Shown piece by piece: positions 49,014-61,300 of a DNA stretch of 64,000 bases (position 1 is the first letter of the stretch; every line of letters begins with the position of its first letter). The DNA lies in assembly GCA_029747015.1 (NCBI GenBank), contig JAKOGI010000025.1:1583001-1647000 (forward strand), given 5' to 3'. Source of the stretch: Carnegiea gigantea (Eukaryota > Streptophyta > Magnoliopsida > Caryophyllales > Cactaceae). The position numbers and the translations under genes are program-made. The notes beneath the pieces were generated by a model that did no database searches, was not told the origin of the DNA, and worked only from the letters and a program-made list of their open reading frames with translations.

Positions 49014-50768
49014 ATGTCAACAAAGGTATGGGAATTACCGGAGGAATGCCTTGTGCGCATCCTATCCTTGATTTCGCCGGAAGATATTCTCCGATCGTCG
49101 GCGGCGTCGAAGCAACTTTCTTCCGTTGCCATCTCCGACGACCTCTGGAAGAAGCTCGTGCCGTCCGATTACGATCAGATTATGCAGAAATCGTCATCTC
49201 CTCTTCAAGTTAACTCCATCAAGGACCTCTTCGTCCTCCTCTATCGCTCTCATTTGCTGATTGATGATAACAAATTGGTACGAATCGATCATTCATCTCT
49301 ATCCTTTTTCAGATCTCCACTATGAGTTAATTATTTGCTTTGTTGCTTCCAATTTCATCGAATTGAACACATCGATCTGGTGTTTCCGTGATTTGAAGTT
49401 TGATTTCGTGATATGTAAGGATTAGTTGTGTGGATTTGTTTGATTTTTGAGATCTGACTCATGATGCTCAGTGAGTTGGTCCGATCCGAGTCAAGTGTCA
49501 TCTCCATTTTCTGGACGTTTTTGGTGGTCAATTTGACAATTAATTTGTGAAATAATCTCAATTTGGCGGTCAATTTGACACAATTAGTTTACGGAATAAT
49601 CTCAATTTTTAGTGTTTCATTTGACAATTTACGAAATTATCTGAATTTAATTTTTTGAGTATAGCAGAAAAATCACATTATGCGAAGAATTTGGAACACA
49701 AAGCGTCTGTTTTTTTTCGTTGGGAAATATGAGTTGGTGAATGGGTAAAGTTGGTTGAGATTGGTAGAAGTGAATTGAATTAGGTTGAAACGGGTTAAAG
49801 GATGTTGAAGTTGGTTGAATTTTTTTTATATGATGGGTAGAAGTTGGTTAAAATAGTGAGAAGTGGGTTAGAGTTGGCTGAAGTAGGTTGAATTTGATTG
49901 ACGTAGGTTGAAGTGGGTATTTCTTAATTGAAGTTGGTGAAGTGAGTTGAGGTTGGTTGATGTTGGTAAATTGGAATTTACCAACGAAAAGAGCAGAGCT
50001 AAAGTGTAGGAATTTAAGTTTTTTGTTGGGTTCTATCATTTGAGGACTCTGCTAATTAAACTAGTTCATATTTGTAAATTAGAAGTCAATCGGGTATGCA
50101 AATTTGATTGCAATGGAAATATACATATCTATTTATGTATAATTGTACATGGTCATCTTGTTGTATAATTTCGTAGAGCATTTATTTGGACAAAAGGAGT
50201 TTGAAGAAATGCTACATGCTTGGTTCTAGATCGCTTACAATTGCATGGGGTGACAATCTTCAGCATTGGAGCTGGACATTGGTCCCTGGATCAAGGTTTC
50301 TCTCTCTATACACACCCGCGCATACACATACACATACACATACAAACTAGGTGGTCTAGCATTCTATCGATCTAATTGCTAACTGCATTTATCTGTAGAT
50401 TCCCTGAGAGTGCTAAGCTTGAAGAAGTGTGTTGGCTAGACATCAAAGGAGAAATCTCCACCAATTCGCTCTCACAAAACACTACTTATGGTGCCTATTT
50501 GGTGTTCAAGTTGATGCATACAGATTACACTGGTTTCGAACGGGTACCAGTGAAGGTATCAGTTTCAGAGGTCGATGAAAGTGGCCATCATCCCATTGTA
50601 ACCAAATCCGTGTATCTCAAGCCACAGGAGGAATCTCCTGAAGGGCTTCCTCGTCCAACTGAGAGACGGGATGGGTGGATGGAGATAGAGATGGGCACAT
50701 ATCGAGTTGGTTTTGATGATGGTGTTTCGCAGAAGGGTGGTTTTGGAGATGAGTGTGAGACAGACTGA
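49014..50768 (+). CDS. F-box/PP2-B type protein, C-terminus frameshifted, 3 exons
   Basis: Exons 49014-49277, 50177-50295 and 50399-50768 encode 250 aa. F-box at residues 5-48 (WELPEECLVRILSLISPEDI, LWKKLVPSDY), then a PP2 lectin-like domain from about residue 90 (KKCYMLGSRSL, WGD, RFPESAKLEEVCWLDIKG, GWMEIEMGTYRVG). Known relatives are SKP1-binding substrate adaptors of SCF ubiquitin ligases with possible glycan binding; the target here is unknown. Near 50735 the frame shifts. The reading ends GDECETD and stop, while the family ending (LEMSVRQTEI, GIELRPLD) lies in another frame to 50829. About 33 conserved residues are thus lost, so it may be a recent pseudogene or a sequence error. Intron 1 carries a MITE. 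Confidence 0.85.
49704..49999. mobile_element. MITE in intron 1 of the first PP2-B gene
   Basis: Ends CTGTTTTTTTTCGTTGG and CCAACGAAAAGAGCAG are imperfect inverted repeats. The interior is made of GTTGGTTGAAGTAGGTTGAA-type repeats. Same family as 56660-57708 and 25372-25705. Confidence 0.72.
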
Positions 50769-50829
50769 AATTCTCAACTGGAAGACCGACCACCTTGTGC
50801 AAGGCATTGAACTCCGGCCTCTTGACTGA

Positions 50830-51471
50830 CTGAAATCATTCTAGGCATTGCATACTAGAGAAGTGATGGGGAGATCCCTCATTGTCCCCCCCCCCCCCCC
50901 CCCAAACCAACCCTTGGTTCATCTTCTACATTTGCTGTTGCTAGTTCTGCTGATTTTGTGTCTCTTGTACCATGCATGTATATGGGTTGATTTGCTGCTT
51001 CTTTTTCTTTTTCTTTTTTTCTTTCTTGGGACTCAAATCAAAAACCATTGTTTGAATAATATACAATTTGTTGTACATGAAACAATCTGATAGAAAGAAA
51101 TAAGTGTCAAATCATTGGAATCAATTTATATTGGTCACCAATAAATACCGTCTATATTTTTAAGCAGCAAATAACAAAATTACATTGTGTTAAACACAAA
51201 TACTAATGTACTAGAGTTGCAGACCAAAACCAAACCTAGACAATCATTTTTCTTCGTTCGTATTCCCTACCTAGTATTTTCCGACGAAAAGAACAGAACC
51301 TGGAAGGAGCCGAAGTAAATGATAGAGCTTTTCAACTTGCTGATGTGAACATTAATTAATGAGTCATTCCTTGGTCAAAAAGCAATTAAACCAACAAGAC
51401 CTCTATGATTCACTTGCACAATAAGGAACACAAGGCGTCAGGAAGATGGGTTTCTGGAAAGATCACCTGCA
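50830..51471. other. Intergenic region between PP2-B genes 1 and 2
   Basis: Contains a poly-C run (50886-50902). A short remnant at about 51244-51300 ends CCGACGAAAAGAACAG, matching the terminus of the MITE family in the neighbouring introns. Confidence 0.5.
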
Positions 51472-53152
51472 ATGGAGACTATGTCAGCAAAGATATGGGA
51501 ATTGCCGGAAGAATGCCTTCATCACATCCTGTTTCTCACTTCGCCGGAGGACACTCTCCGATCGTTGACGGTGTCGAAGCAGTGGTTTTCCGTCGCAATC
51601 TCCGACGATCTCTGGAAGAAATTCTTGCCGTCCGATTACGATCAGATCATCAAGGAATCGTCATCTCCTCTTCAATTTAACTCCCTCAAGGACCTCTTCG
51701 TCGTTCTCTATCGCTCTCATTTGCTTATCGATCGAGACACAAAGGTATCATCATTATTCATCTAATTGAAAATATTGATTTGGTGTTTTTCGGTGATTTG
51801 AAGTTTGATTTCGTGTGAATTACGAATAATTATTAGGCTAATTGCTCTTGTAATATTGATCTAATGATCTTCGCTGTGTATTATCTGCTTCTATTGGTTC
51901 GAATTCATCGAATTGAAATAGCAGGAAAGTATTGATCTGGTGGGTTTTGGTGATATGTTGTAGTATGTGAGGAATAGTTGTGTTGCTTTGTTTGGTGTTT
52001 GAGAATTGAAATCGCACTCAGTGATGCCCAGTGAGTTGGTCGGAGCGGAGTCAACTATCATCTCCACTTTTTCAATATTTGAGTGCTATTTTTGGTGGTA
52101 AATTTGACAGTTTATTTACCAAATAATCGCAATTTACATGTTTTTTTTTTTGGCCAGACCAATTTAAATGTTTATAGATTGCAGGAAAAGCAAATTTTGT
52201 GGGGCTTTCCCCCCTTTTTTTTGGGGGGGTGGGGGGGTTGAATGTCTACTGTAATAAGACATAGAACAGGCCAATTTGACAGGGATCATTTTGGTGGATC
52301 GAATGGAATAATGTGGATGTTGACAGGGATGGGACGGGGAGAGGGTAGCATTAGTAAGGATGGGAGTTCTTGTCCTAGGTTCGACCATTTCAAGATTTTA
52401 TCCGCTAATCTAGTTCATAGCTGTACACTTACACACAATTAGATATACAAATTTTGATTGAAATGGATGAAGAATTTATGTGGGTAACCACACATGGTCG
52501 TCTTGTTTTATGATGTTGTAGAGCATTTTTTTGGCCAAGACGAGCTGCAAGAAATGCTACATGCTCGGCTCTAAATCACTGGCAATTGTATGGGGTGACA
52601 CTCCTCGATACTGGCGCTGGATATCTGTACGTGAATCAAGGTTTCTCTCTCACACACACTCTCTCTTATATGTGGAATTGTGGAGCTTGGATGGTGTAGC
52701 ATTCTATCAATCTAATAACTGCATCTATTTGCAGATTCCCTGAGAATGCTAACCTTAAGAAAGTGTGTTGGCTAGACATCAAAGGAGCAATCTCCACCAA
52801 ATTGCTTTCCCCAGATACTACCTATGGTGCCTATTTTGTGTTCAAGCTGACAGATAACTACACTGGTTTTGAAGGTGTGCCACTGAAGGTATCAGTTTCA
52901 GAGGTCGATGAAACTGGCCATCATCCCATGGTAACCAACTCCGTCTATCTCACGGCACAAGAGGGATTACCTGAAGGGGTTCCTCGTCCAGTTGATGGGT
53001 GGAGAGAGATACAGATGGGAACGTATCAAGTTGGTGGTGGTGATGGTGTTCGCGGAAGTGTGTTTTTGGAGATGAGTGTAGGACAGACAGAGATTGGCAA
53101 CTGGAAGCACGGCCTTCTTATAGAGGGGATTGAACTTCGGCCTCTCGATTGA
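51472..53152 (+). CDS. F-box/PP2-B type protein, intact, 3 exons
   Basis: Exons 51472-51744, 52522-52640 and 52735-53152 with GT-AG introns give 269 aa. The start METMSAK is the first ATG; Met4 aligns with the start of the neighbour at 49014 and could be used instead. F-box at residues 8-51 (WELPEECLHHILFLTSPEDTL, ISDDLWKKFLPSDY). The PP2 domain fills residues 92-269 (SCKKCYMLGSKSLAIVWGDTPRYWRWI, ADLKK-like NLKKVCWLDIKG, TTYGAYFVFKL, EIQMGTYQVG, LEMSV, GNWKHGLLIEGIELRPLD). Length and ending match intact family members. Inferred role: SCF substrate adaptor. Its closest relative in the window is the frameshifted gene at 49014. Confidence 0.95.
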
Positions 53153-54709
53153 TCGAAATCAAAGGAATAGGGAGCTCATTGTTGTGATTTTCACCCTACT
53201 TGGTTCATCCTGCCATGCATTTGCTCTAATGTTGCTGGTTTTCTAGAATAAGTTCTCTTGTGAACGTTGGAAAGAAGTTCTTGCAGTTTTTTTCCCAAGC
53301 TTAGACCGTTTAATGTGGTTGTTTGCTGGGCGTTGTGTTAGAAGGTTTGATGTCTAACCAGCAATAGACTGGTGTGTACATATATATAATGTGGTTGTTT
53401 GCTGGGTCTTGTATTAGAAGGTTTGATGTGTAACCAGAAATGGGACTGGTGTCAATATTATATACTTGTTTATGGTTGATTTGCTTCATCCTTTCCCTTA
53501 CAATCGTGGAAAACTACAATGAGCGTCTCTATGAGTACCCTGTATAAGTTCTAGCTATGCAATTGTTTTAATGGTGCGTAGTTGTCTCTGTTTGATGTAT
53601 CTCGTAAGAGTTATGTCCAACTAATGTTCAGAAAAGGAGGACACAATGAACAACAACTTTCAAGTCAAATTTTATGAATGATTTTATAGTTTGTTCTAAA
53701 CAAAATAGTCTCATGGCCTGGGTGTCCTTCCACTGAATTATCTGAAATTTTGATCCCCTTTTTTTTTTGGGTACCCAAAATCTTTACACCCTACTAAAAG
53801 TTAGCTAGCTCAAAAGGTGTAGCACAAATTTTCAAATTTTCAATCATATTTAGCTAGTTAAACATTGACTCAAAAAAAAAAAAAAAAAAGAGCTAGCTAA
53901 ACGTAATTTTACTCTCCAAATTCATCCAAACAATTGGGGAAAAGGTAACAATGAAGATATTAGTCGAAATAAACATTCTACGTTTTATTTTCACTGGACT
54001 TGTGTATTAAATGACTTAAATTGGTAGTTATAACTGGAGAATATCCCAAAATTACAATAGCATGTTCCATAGTGGGGGTTTTTTTTTTTTGGTACCCGTA
54101 TTTCCTATTAGTGGATACTTAAAACTTATAGTTGTAAATATATTGCTTTCTGTTATGTCGACAGATTTGAAAAGATATATTTATAGATCAACCATATTGT
54201 AAGAAAAATGATCATATGTGCAATTTTACAAGATAAGAAAGTTGCAAAAAGTAATGTGATTTTTTGGGTAGAAATTAATATTCTACTTTTGTGTTGTCAT
54301 AAAAAAAAAAAAAAAGTAAGAATTCTACATTTTCCTTTTATCTGAAATCTTGGGTAATGTATATCATATACCTGGGTATGTGTACTCTCACTTACTATGT
54401 ATATATATTTTTTCAATATATATTTATCATATAGATAATTTTTAATATGTGATATTGATGTAGCTTATAAGAGTATGTATTCTTATGCGCATGACACACT
54501 TTGTAAATCTTGACACTTGAAATGCAAGGGAAGTGGATTAGGTAGGTAGGCTATGTCACTAGGGCGAAAACCAGAAGACTCATCGGAGCGTAGATTTGAC
54601 TAACAAATCCCCAATTTTCTGAGAGACTTCAACGCGATTTCTCTGAAATCCACGTTCTGATCTTCATTAAAAACCTAGAAATCGTTTGCATAACGCAGAG
54701 AATTCGATC
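53153..54709. other. Intergenic region between PP2-B genes 2 and 3
   Basis: A short repeat TGTGGTTGTTTGCTGGG occurs twice (53316-53332 and 53390-53406). No gene. Confidence 0.55.
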
Positions 54710-57700
54710 ATGGAGGAGGAGAGAGAAAAGAAGAAGGGGATACAATTGTTGGATCTACCAGAAGGATGCATCTCTCACATCCTTTCTCTCACTTCGCCGG
54801 TGTATGTTCTACGATCATCGCTCGTTTGCAAGCTTTTCCGATCGATTGCGAAGTCCGATCTGGTTTGGGAGAAGTTCTTGCCGCCCGATTTACGCCAGCC
54901 GGATCGTTTAGCTTCTGCTAAAGATATTGTGCTTCATCTATGTCGATCTTTTATGCTCTTAGAAGGTGGAAACAAGGTAAAGTACTGTCGATTATGTTGG
55001 TTAATTTTATGGGGTTTGGCTGAATTGCTGATAATTTTCTGGGTTTTTTTTTTTTCCCCCCTAATCATGGTGTCATTGCTTGACTTGCTGAATGTGGCTT
55101 GTGTTTCGGAAATCTCTAGTTAGTATGCAATTGAATTCAAGGGATGAAACGGGTTGGCGATTGATTTGTTCTTATTCGGTTCAGCCCATTTGATTTGAAT
55201 CGCAGGAATTTTTTGGTAAAGTGTATTGTCAGATGGAAGAAGTTGGGTGTAAATGAGGAAATGGATTAGGGTTTATCATTTGAAGAAAGTGGGATATTGC
55301 AAATAGATGTTTGCAAAATTATAACTTCGATTATACCAAGAGAAAGACAAAAAGAATGTCTCTTTGGCCATATAGAAATCTGAGGTGTGCATTATATTTT
55401 TATTTGATCTAACTTGCCTAGTGGCTGCCATGGATTTCACTTGCTTCATTGAGCCAAGAGAATGTGTGCTAGTTTGTGATTTTTGTGAGTAGAAATGGGC
55501 TAAAGCACATGTCAATTATCACTGCAAGGTCTTATCCCTGGCCCCATAGTTTTTCGCCTCTCTCCTGAAGTGGAACTAACTGGAGACTTGCTATGTGCAA
55601 CGGTAGAGTTGCAGGAGAGAAAGTGAATGACAGTAGTATAGAAGCTGAGGATGACTACCCTTTGCTCTCTATACTTCTACCGGTAATGTAAACAGTGTAT
55701 GTGGCTGTTAGTGTGTGCATGTGTGTGCTTCTATTATCTTAGCTGCATAACTATGGATATTTGTCTCTGAAATTCTCGCCAGTGAAGTGAGAACCCCTGC
55801 TCAATGAAAAGAAGAAAGATTAATGTTTGTTGATGTTAATTCTGGTGAATAGTTGATGGTTGAATTTCTCAGCTTGAGTTGTCATTTGATACTTTAGAGT
55901 ATGAACCACAACCATTACATGATTGATACCTGTTGTTTGAGCACTTAAGATATAAAAGCTTGACAATGGAAAGTGGGACTGAAAACTGGATCATGTGAAA
56001 CGTGAATCAGAAATATTACTTGAAGCAGCCTGTGAATCCTTGGTTTCCATGAATATTGAACATTGGTCAACTTAGAGGTGGTGAGCTCTATGTCTTATTG
56101 TGCTATCTACTGTACATAGCCTACACTAGAGTAGTGGACTTTCTTTGTATTCATGTTGTCACTTTCTGAATTGAAAAAGGAAGCTGGACTTTTTAGACAG
56201 AGAAATCAGCCCCCCCCCCCCCCCCCAAAAAAAAAAAGAAAATACAAAGTTTTTATGCCAGCTTGATCTATTTCATGCTTGTAGATGTATTTAATGGGTG
56301 CAGTTGGAGTCACATAGACTCGTATTAGTTTGTTAAGACTTGTTATGGACTGCTATGCACCTGAAATTTATTGATTTACCATTTTTGAGAACGAATTAAG
56401 ATGGTATATTTTCTTGGATAGTGTTATCAAGATGATTCCTCTCAGTGTGTATCATACATGAGGATTAACAGGAATGATTAATCTCTATGGCATTGGTGGC
56501 CGTCACTTTTGCTTGTAGAGCTTTGCCTTGGACAGATGGACTGCAAAGAAGTGTTACATGCTTGGTGCTAGAGAGCTTGTAATTGCATTCAGTAATAATC
56601 CTCATTGCTGGAGGTGGAAACCCTCTAATGAGTCCAGGTATTAATTACTTCCTCTCTTAGGGCCTGTTCTTTTCGTGGGTCAATTGCAATTTACCAACCT
56701 TAATCCACTTCAATCCACTTCAATCTATTTCAACCTACTTCAACCCACTTGAAAAAAAAAAAAATACCAACTTCAACCTACTTCACCCTACTTCAACCAA
56801 CTTCAATCCACCCCCTTTATAATTTTAATAATTTGTAAAGTATCATGTGAGATTTAATCATTCTTGCACCAAAAAGTTCACTATACTACTTTTTTGTAAA
56901 TTATCGTACTTTGAAATTGTTTTATTTTTGTATTTTTGTATTTTTTAGTTTTTTATTTTTAAATTTTTAATTTTTAATTTTTTAAATTTTAATTTTTTGT
57001 ATTTAATTTTTAATTTTAAATTTTTATTTTTTTATTTTTTATTTTTGTATTTAATTTTTATTTTTAAATTTTCTTTTTTCTTTTTTATTTTTATATTTAA
57101 TTTTTATATTTATTTTTATTTTTAAATTTTTTTAATTTTTAATTTTTTATATTTCATTTTTTATTTTTTATTTTTTTATTTTTTTATTTTTTATTTTTGT
57201 ATTTTTGTATTTTAAAATTTTTTTTATTTATTTTTAAATTTTTTATCTTTTTAGTTTTATTCCAAACAAAAGCTACAGAAAATTCCAAAAAAATGAAAAA
57301 TCAAAAATCAAAAATCAAAAATCAAAAAATCAAAAATAAAACATAAAAAATCAAAAATCAAAAAATCAAACATAAAAAATCAAAAATCAAAAAATCAAAC
57401 ATGAAAAATAAAAAAATAAAAAAAATAAAAATAAAAAATAAAAAAGAATAAACAAAAATTCCACAAAATTTCGATAACTTCATAAATTATTACACATTAA
57501 TTACATTCTCATTATTTTGACCCACTTCAACCCACCACATAAAAAATTTACCAACTTCTACTCACTTCAACCTACATCAATCTACTTCAACTTACTTCAA
57601 CCTATTTTAACCTATCTCAAAAAAAAATACCACCTCAACCCACCTCAACCTACTTCAACCTACTTCACCCTTTTATCCACCCAATTTACCCACGAAAAAA

Positions 57701-58376
57701 ACAGGCCCTTAATCTCTTTCCTTCCCTCCCTTAAGATGTGCACGGCCGAATCCTGCATGGATTTTAAAGTGCTGACCTCACTGTCTCCCCCCTATGTCAC
57801 AGATTCCTTTGTTGAGATGCTAAGGAATTAGGTTGCTAATCTTAGAAAGCTTCAATAAAATCTATTCAAACATTGCAAGGCTTAGTAGCTGACCTCACTG
57901 TCTTCCGCCTATTTCACAGATTCCCAGAGGTTGCAGAACTGTTGGGGGTATCCCAGCTACAGATATCAGGAGAGATTAACACACAGTTGCTTTCACCAAA
58001 CACAACGTACCATGCATACTTCTCTTTTAAACTCAGGTCCCGGTCTCTTGGTTTCGATGTTTGCCCGGTCAAGGTTTCAATCTCATGCATTGACCGTACT
58101 GGTCATTATCTTACGGGCCGTAGTTACAATGTCTCCAAGACATTCTATCTCAAGGCTCGAGAAAGTAATACTTACGACTTTGTAGAGGATGACGTTGACG
58201 CCATCATGCATAGAAGAGACGGCAGTCCTAGGTGGGTAAAAATAGACATGGGGAAGTACTTCAATCGCGCAGGAACCGATGTCGCTGTGTTAGAGATGAC
58301 CCTAACAGGGATGGAAACGGGTTTATACAAGTCTGGTCTTATTGTCCATGGGATTGAGCTCCTCCCTCTAGATTGA
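54710..58376 (+). CDS. F-box/PP2-B type protein, intact, 3 exons with large introns
   Basis: Exons 54710-54976, 56519-56637 and 57920-58376 give 280 aa. The start MEEEREKKKG is the only suitable ATG. F-box at residues 12-54 (LLDLPEGCISHILSLTSPVYVLRS, SDLVWEKFLPPDL). The PP2 domain starts with SFALDRWTAKKCYMLGARELVI (exon 2) and continues RFPEVAELLGVSQLQISGEI, NTTYHAYFSFKL, GSPRWVKIDMGKY, LEMTLTG, SGLIVHGIELLPLD. It is more diverged than its neighbours, with an insertion of about 10-15 residues (DFVEDDVDAIMHRRDG). Intron 2 holds a 1,049-bp MITE and a duplicated decoy acceptor at 57801-57802. Function inferred as SCF substrate adaptor; ligand unknown. Confidence 0.94.
56660..57708. mobile_element. 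Harbinger/Tourist-type MITE, 1,049 bp, TSD TTA
   Basis: GGGCCTGTTCTTTTCGTGGG at 56660 and CCCACGAAAAAAACAGGCCC at 57689-57708, flanked by TTA (56657-56659 and 57709-57711). Subterminal CAACCTACTTCAACC-type repeats lie at both ends. A T-rich block (56930-57240) and an A-rich block (57290-57440) could pair into a hairpin. Lies in intron 2 of the third PP2-B gene. Confidence 0.93.
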
Positions 58377-60990
58377 TTAGCCTTAGAGCTGAATTTGTGA
58401 CATGGGGGTAAAGAGTCTCTTCGGCCCTCTGCAATTGAGATGTATATGTATCATATATGTTGGCTTTGTTGGGGTTTTGGGTTCTGTCTCAGTAGTTGGT
58501 TCAAGGTTGTGTGTTGAGTGTTGAATATGAGGAATTGGTGCCCCGAATCAAGTTGTCGCCATTGTAAAATTTGAATCCCGTCGTTCAGATGTTCCTTTTC
58601 TGATTCCTTTTTTTGGGTCTGTTTTTTTTTGGTATGGATTATCTGGTAATTTTATTTTAAAATTCACCCCTTATTTCCATATAACCTCCTCAAATCCCCT
58701 CTCTTAAGTAATAATAGTTATACTTTGTTATCTATTACTCACTTTAATTTTTACCAACTTTTATACTTGATCATGTGTCTAAGTATAACCAGCATGTCCT
58801 CTAATTACAGTAATCACATATGTATCTAACCTTTATTTGTATGCTATGATCATTGTTGTATGGTTATGCTAATAATAATCGCCCCTTTTTAATTAGTCAT
58901 TTAGCTTTAATAGTCACCTATCGTGTGTGCGTGTGTGCGTGCGTGTGTGTGTATATATATACACACTAATAGAGTTAAATTATTGTTGGTCAATGAAAAA
59001 AAATACAACTATTTCAGAGAATATTTTCTTCATTTGCTAGATTCGACCTTAAAATCTTACTTAAAATAAATAAGTGTCAACTTTCGAACGCTTGGTGTTA
59101 GTTGATCTGAAATAGTCATCCTTTTTAAATGTAATAGTCATGCAGTTTTAGATCTAGTATTCAACGTATTGTTACTAAACTAGCCACTTCGTATAACAAA
59201 CTTAAAAAAACATAAGGATGTAACTGGTATGCCTACAAACAAATTACATGAATGGATAGGTTAAAGCGGTTCAATGTTACGTTCTAGCTTGGCAGATGAA
59301 AATGAAGAGAGAGAGTTTAAGTTTGTTTTAAATGGATGTGCACATCAAACGTCCAAAGCAGAAAGTAGACAAGGAGTAATGCACGCTTGCATGGTGTATC
59401 TGTCTCACAATAAAATTTTGTGAGACGGTCTCATGTAAGATTTACTGTTTATTTTATGCCTATGACTAGTCTTCCGGGCATCTTCATCATTTGTACTTGC
59501 TTATTCGTGGCGCTTCCGTCATCATTATTTTTTCTTAAGAATTATTGACCCTTCAATTATAAATCACTAATTTCATAATTATCTATGCATACAATTTGCG
59601 TTGCTTGAAAGCTAGTATTTTATTATTGTGGCCTACATGATTGGTCATTTGCCTTGTATTCTTGTCTCATTATTGTCAAACAAAACGTTCAAAAGAGTGA
59701 AACGGGAAAGAAACGTTGCTTTTCATTATTATTATTTTTTTTTTTACAAAAAGAGTTTTCTGGTTAGAAGATAACATGTACATGAATGGCTGAAAAATTC
59801 CAACAGAAAAACCTGCTTTGTTTGTGAATGAAAATTAATGATTTCATTGGCATAGTTATAAGTTATTTACAATTAAGATCATATTGGATCTTATACAAAT
59901 TGAAACAGCTACATATAAAGACCGAAAATCGTCTTAAAATGTGAACCTACAATATATTGATGATTGACTTCCATCTCATATTGTTATTTATAATAATTCA
60001 AACTAGACACATCACTAAAATAACTAAAAAATCTTCACATAAGAAAACTAATTGAAACACTTTTGACTGCTTTTATTCCACCTACTCGTTGTTTTATAAT
60101 ACAAGTTTTGATAGGGAGTTCCACCAAACTTATAAACCTTCTTTTTGAGAAAAATCACGTACTATCATAGCTCAAACTTAAATTGACATCCATTACAGAT
60201 CGAAGTTGCAGTTAATTAATAAATCAATCTCATGCAACGAAAAACTTAGAACTATACTAATGCATTCGCTCTGAAACTGAAATAGGCATAAACAAACTTT
60301 TAGAGGTGTCTTTGACATTTTTGCCAATGATACTTCTAAGAACTATAAAAGGGTAAAGGATTTTCTAAAGAAAAAAAAGGTAGAGAGGCGGCGGACAACT
60401 AGAGTTTTGTTTTCAAATTCGCAGTGACTTTAGTTTAACTTCGTATAAATAATCTAAAATTTTTTTTAAAAAAGTGGAATTGAAAATAATACAATAGTAT
60501 CTTTTGTTTTTTTTTTTTTTTTGCAGTACACATTATCAATTGGGTTAAAAAATTAGCAATTAATATCGAAGAGGTTTTGACCTAATGAATAACATTGAAA
60601 CTCTAAAAATACATTGAATTTCAAATATGATTTATACAGTCATTTATAACGTAGCCTCAACTTTCTCGGTAAATTACAACACAATTTTTTTTGGGGGTAG
60701 AGTGTACAATTGCAACATCAGTTGGATTAATACGTTAGTAATTGATGTCATTTAGGTTTTGATTTAACAGATAAGATTAAGATCTTGAATGTATTTTACA
60801 TAAACTCAAATTTGATTTATACCATTTTTTTGTGACTTATCTGACTTTAAAAATAAATAAATAAAATTAGGCAATCAATTATGGGGGCGGGGAGAGGGAA
60901 AGGCGGCGAAGAGAGATAAAGCGGGTGTCAATCAAATTTCAGGCATCTCCATGTGCTCACATGGTTGACTGCATAAGACTATAAGAGAGA
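58377..60990. other. Intergenic region, PP2-B cluster to kinase gene
   Basis: No gene recognised. A GT/AT microsatellite is at 58924-58965. A palindromic stretch CTCACAATAAAATTTTGTGAGACGG lies near 59403. Two diverged ~140-bp related units are at about 60520-60660 and 60690-60835. Confidence 0.5.
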
Positions 60991-61300
60991 GAAACACTAC
61001 CCATCTAGAGAGAGAAACCCTACTCAACTCAAACTCCCAGCCAAGCGAACCAATCCTAATCCTCCTCGTTGATTACCCTAATCCTTGTGGTTGAGTTCAA
61101 TTCAACAACAACAACAGTAATTAGAGTTGGAACGAAAGAACAAAACCCAGTAAATAAAAACCCAAATCACCCATCAATAGTTGAGTCTAATTCCCCCAAT
61201 GATACCACAGGAACGGTAGCAACTTTACAGGTTTCTCACACGAATCTTGACTTTTACAACAACCCCTTTTCTTTTTCTGGGTTCGAATTGGAGAGACAAA

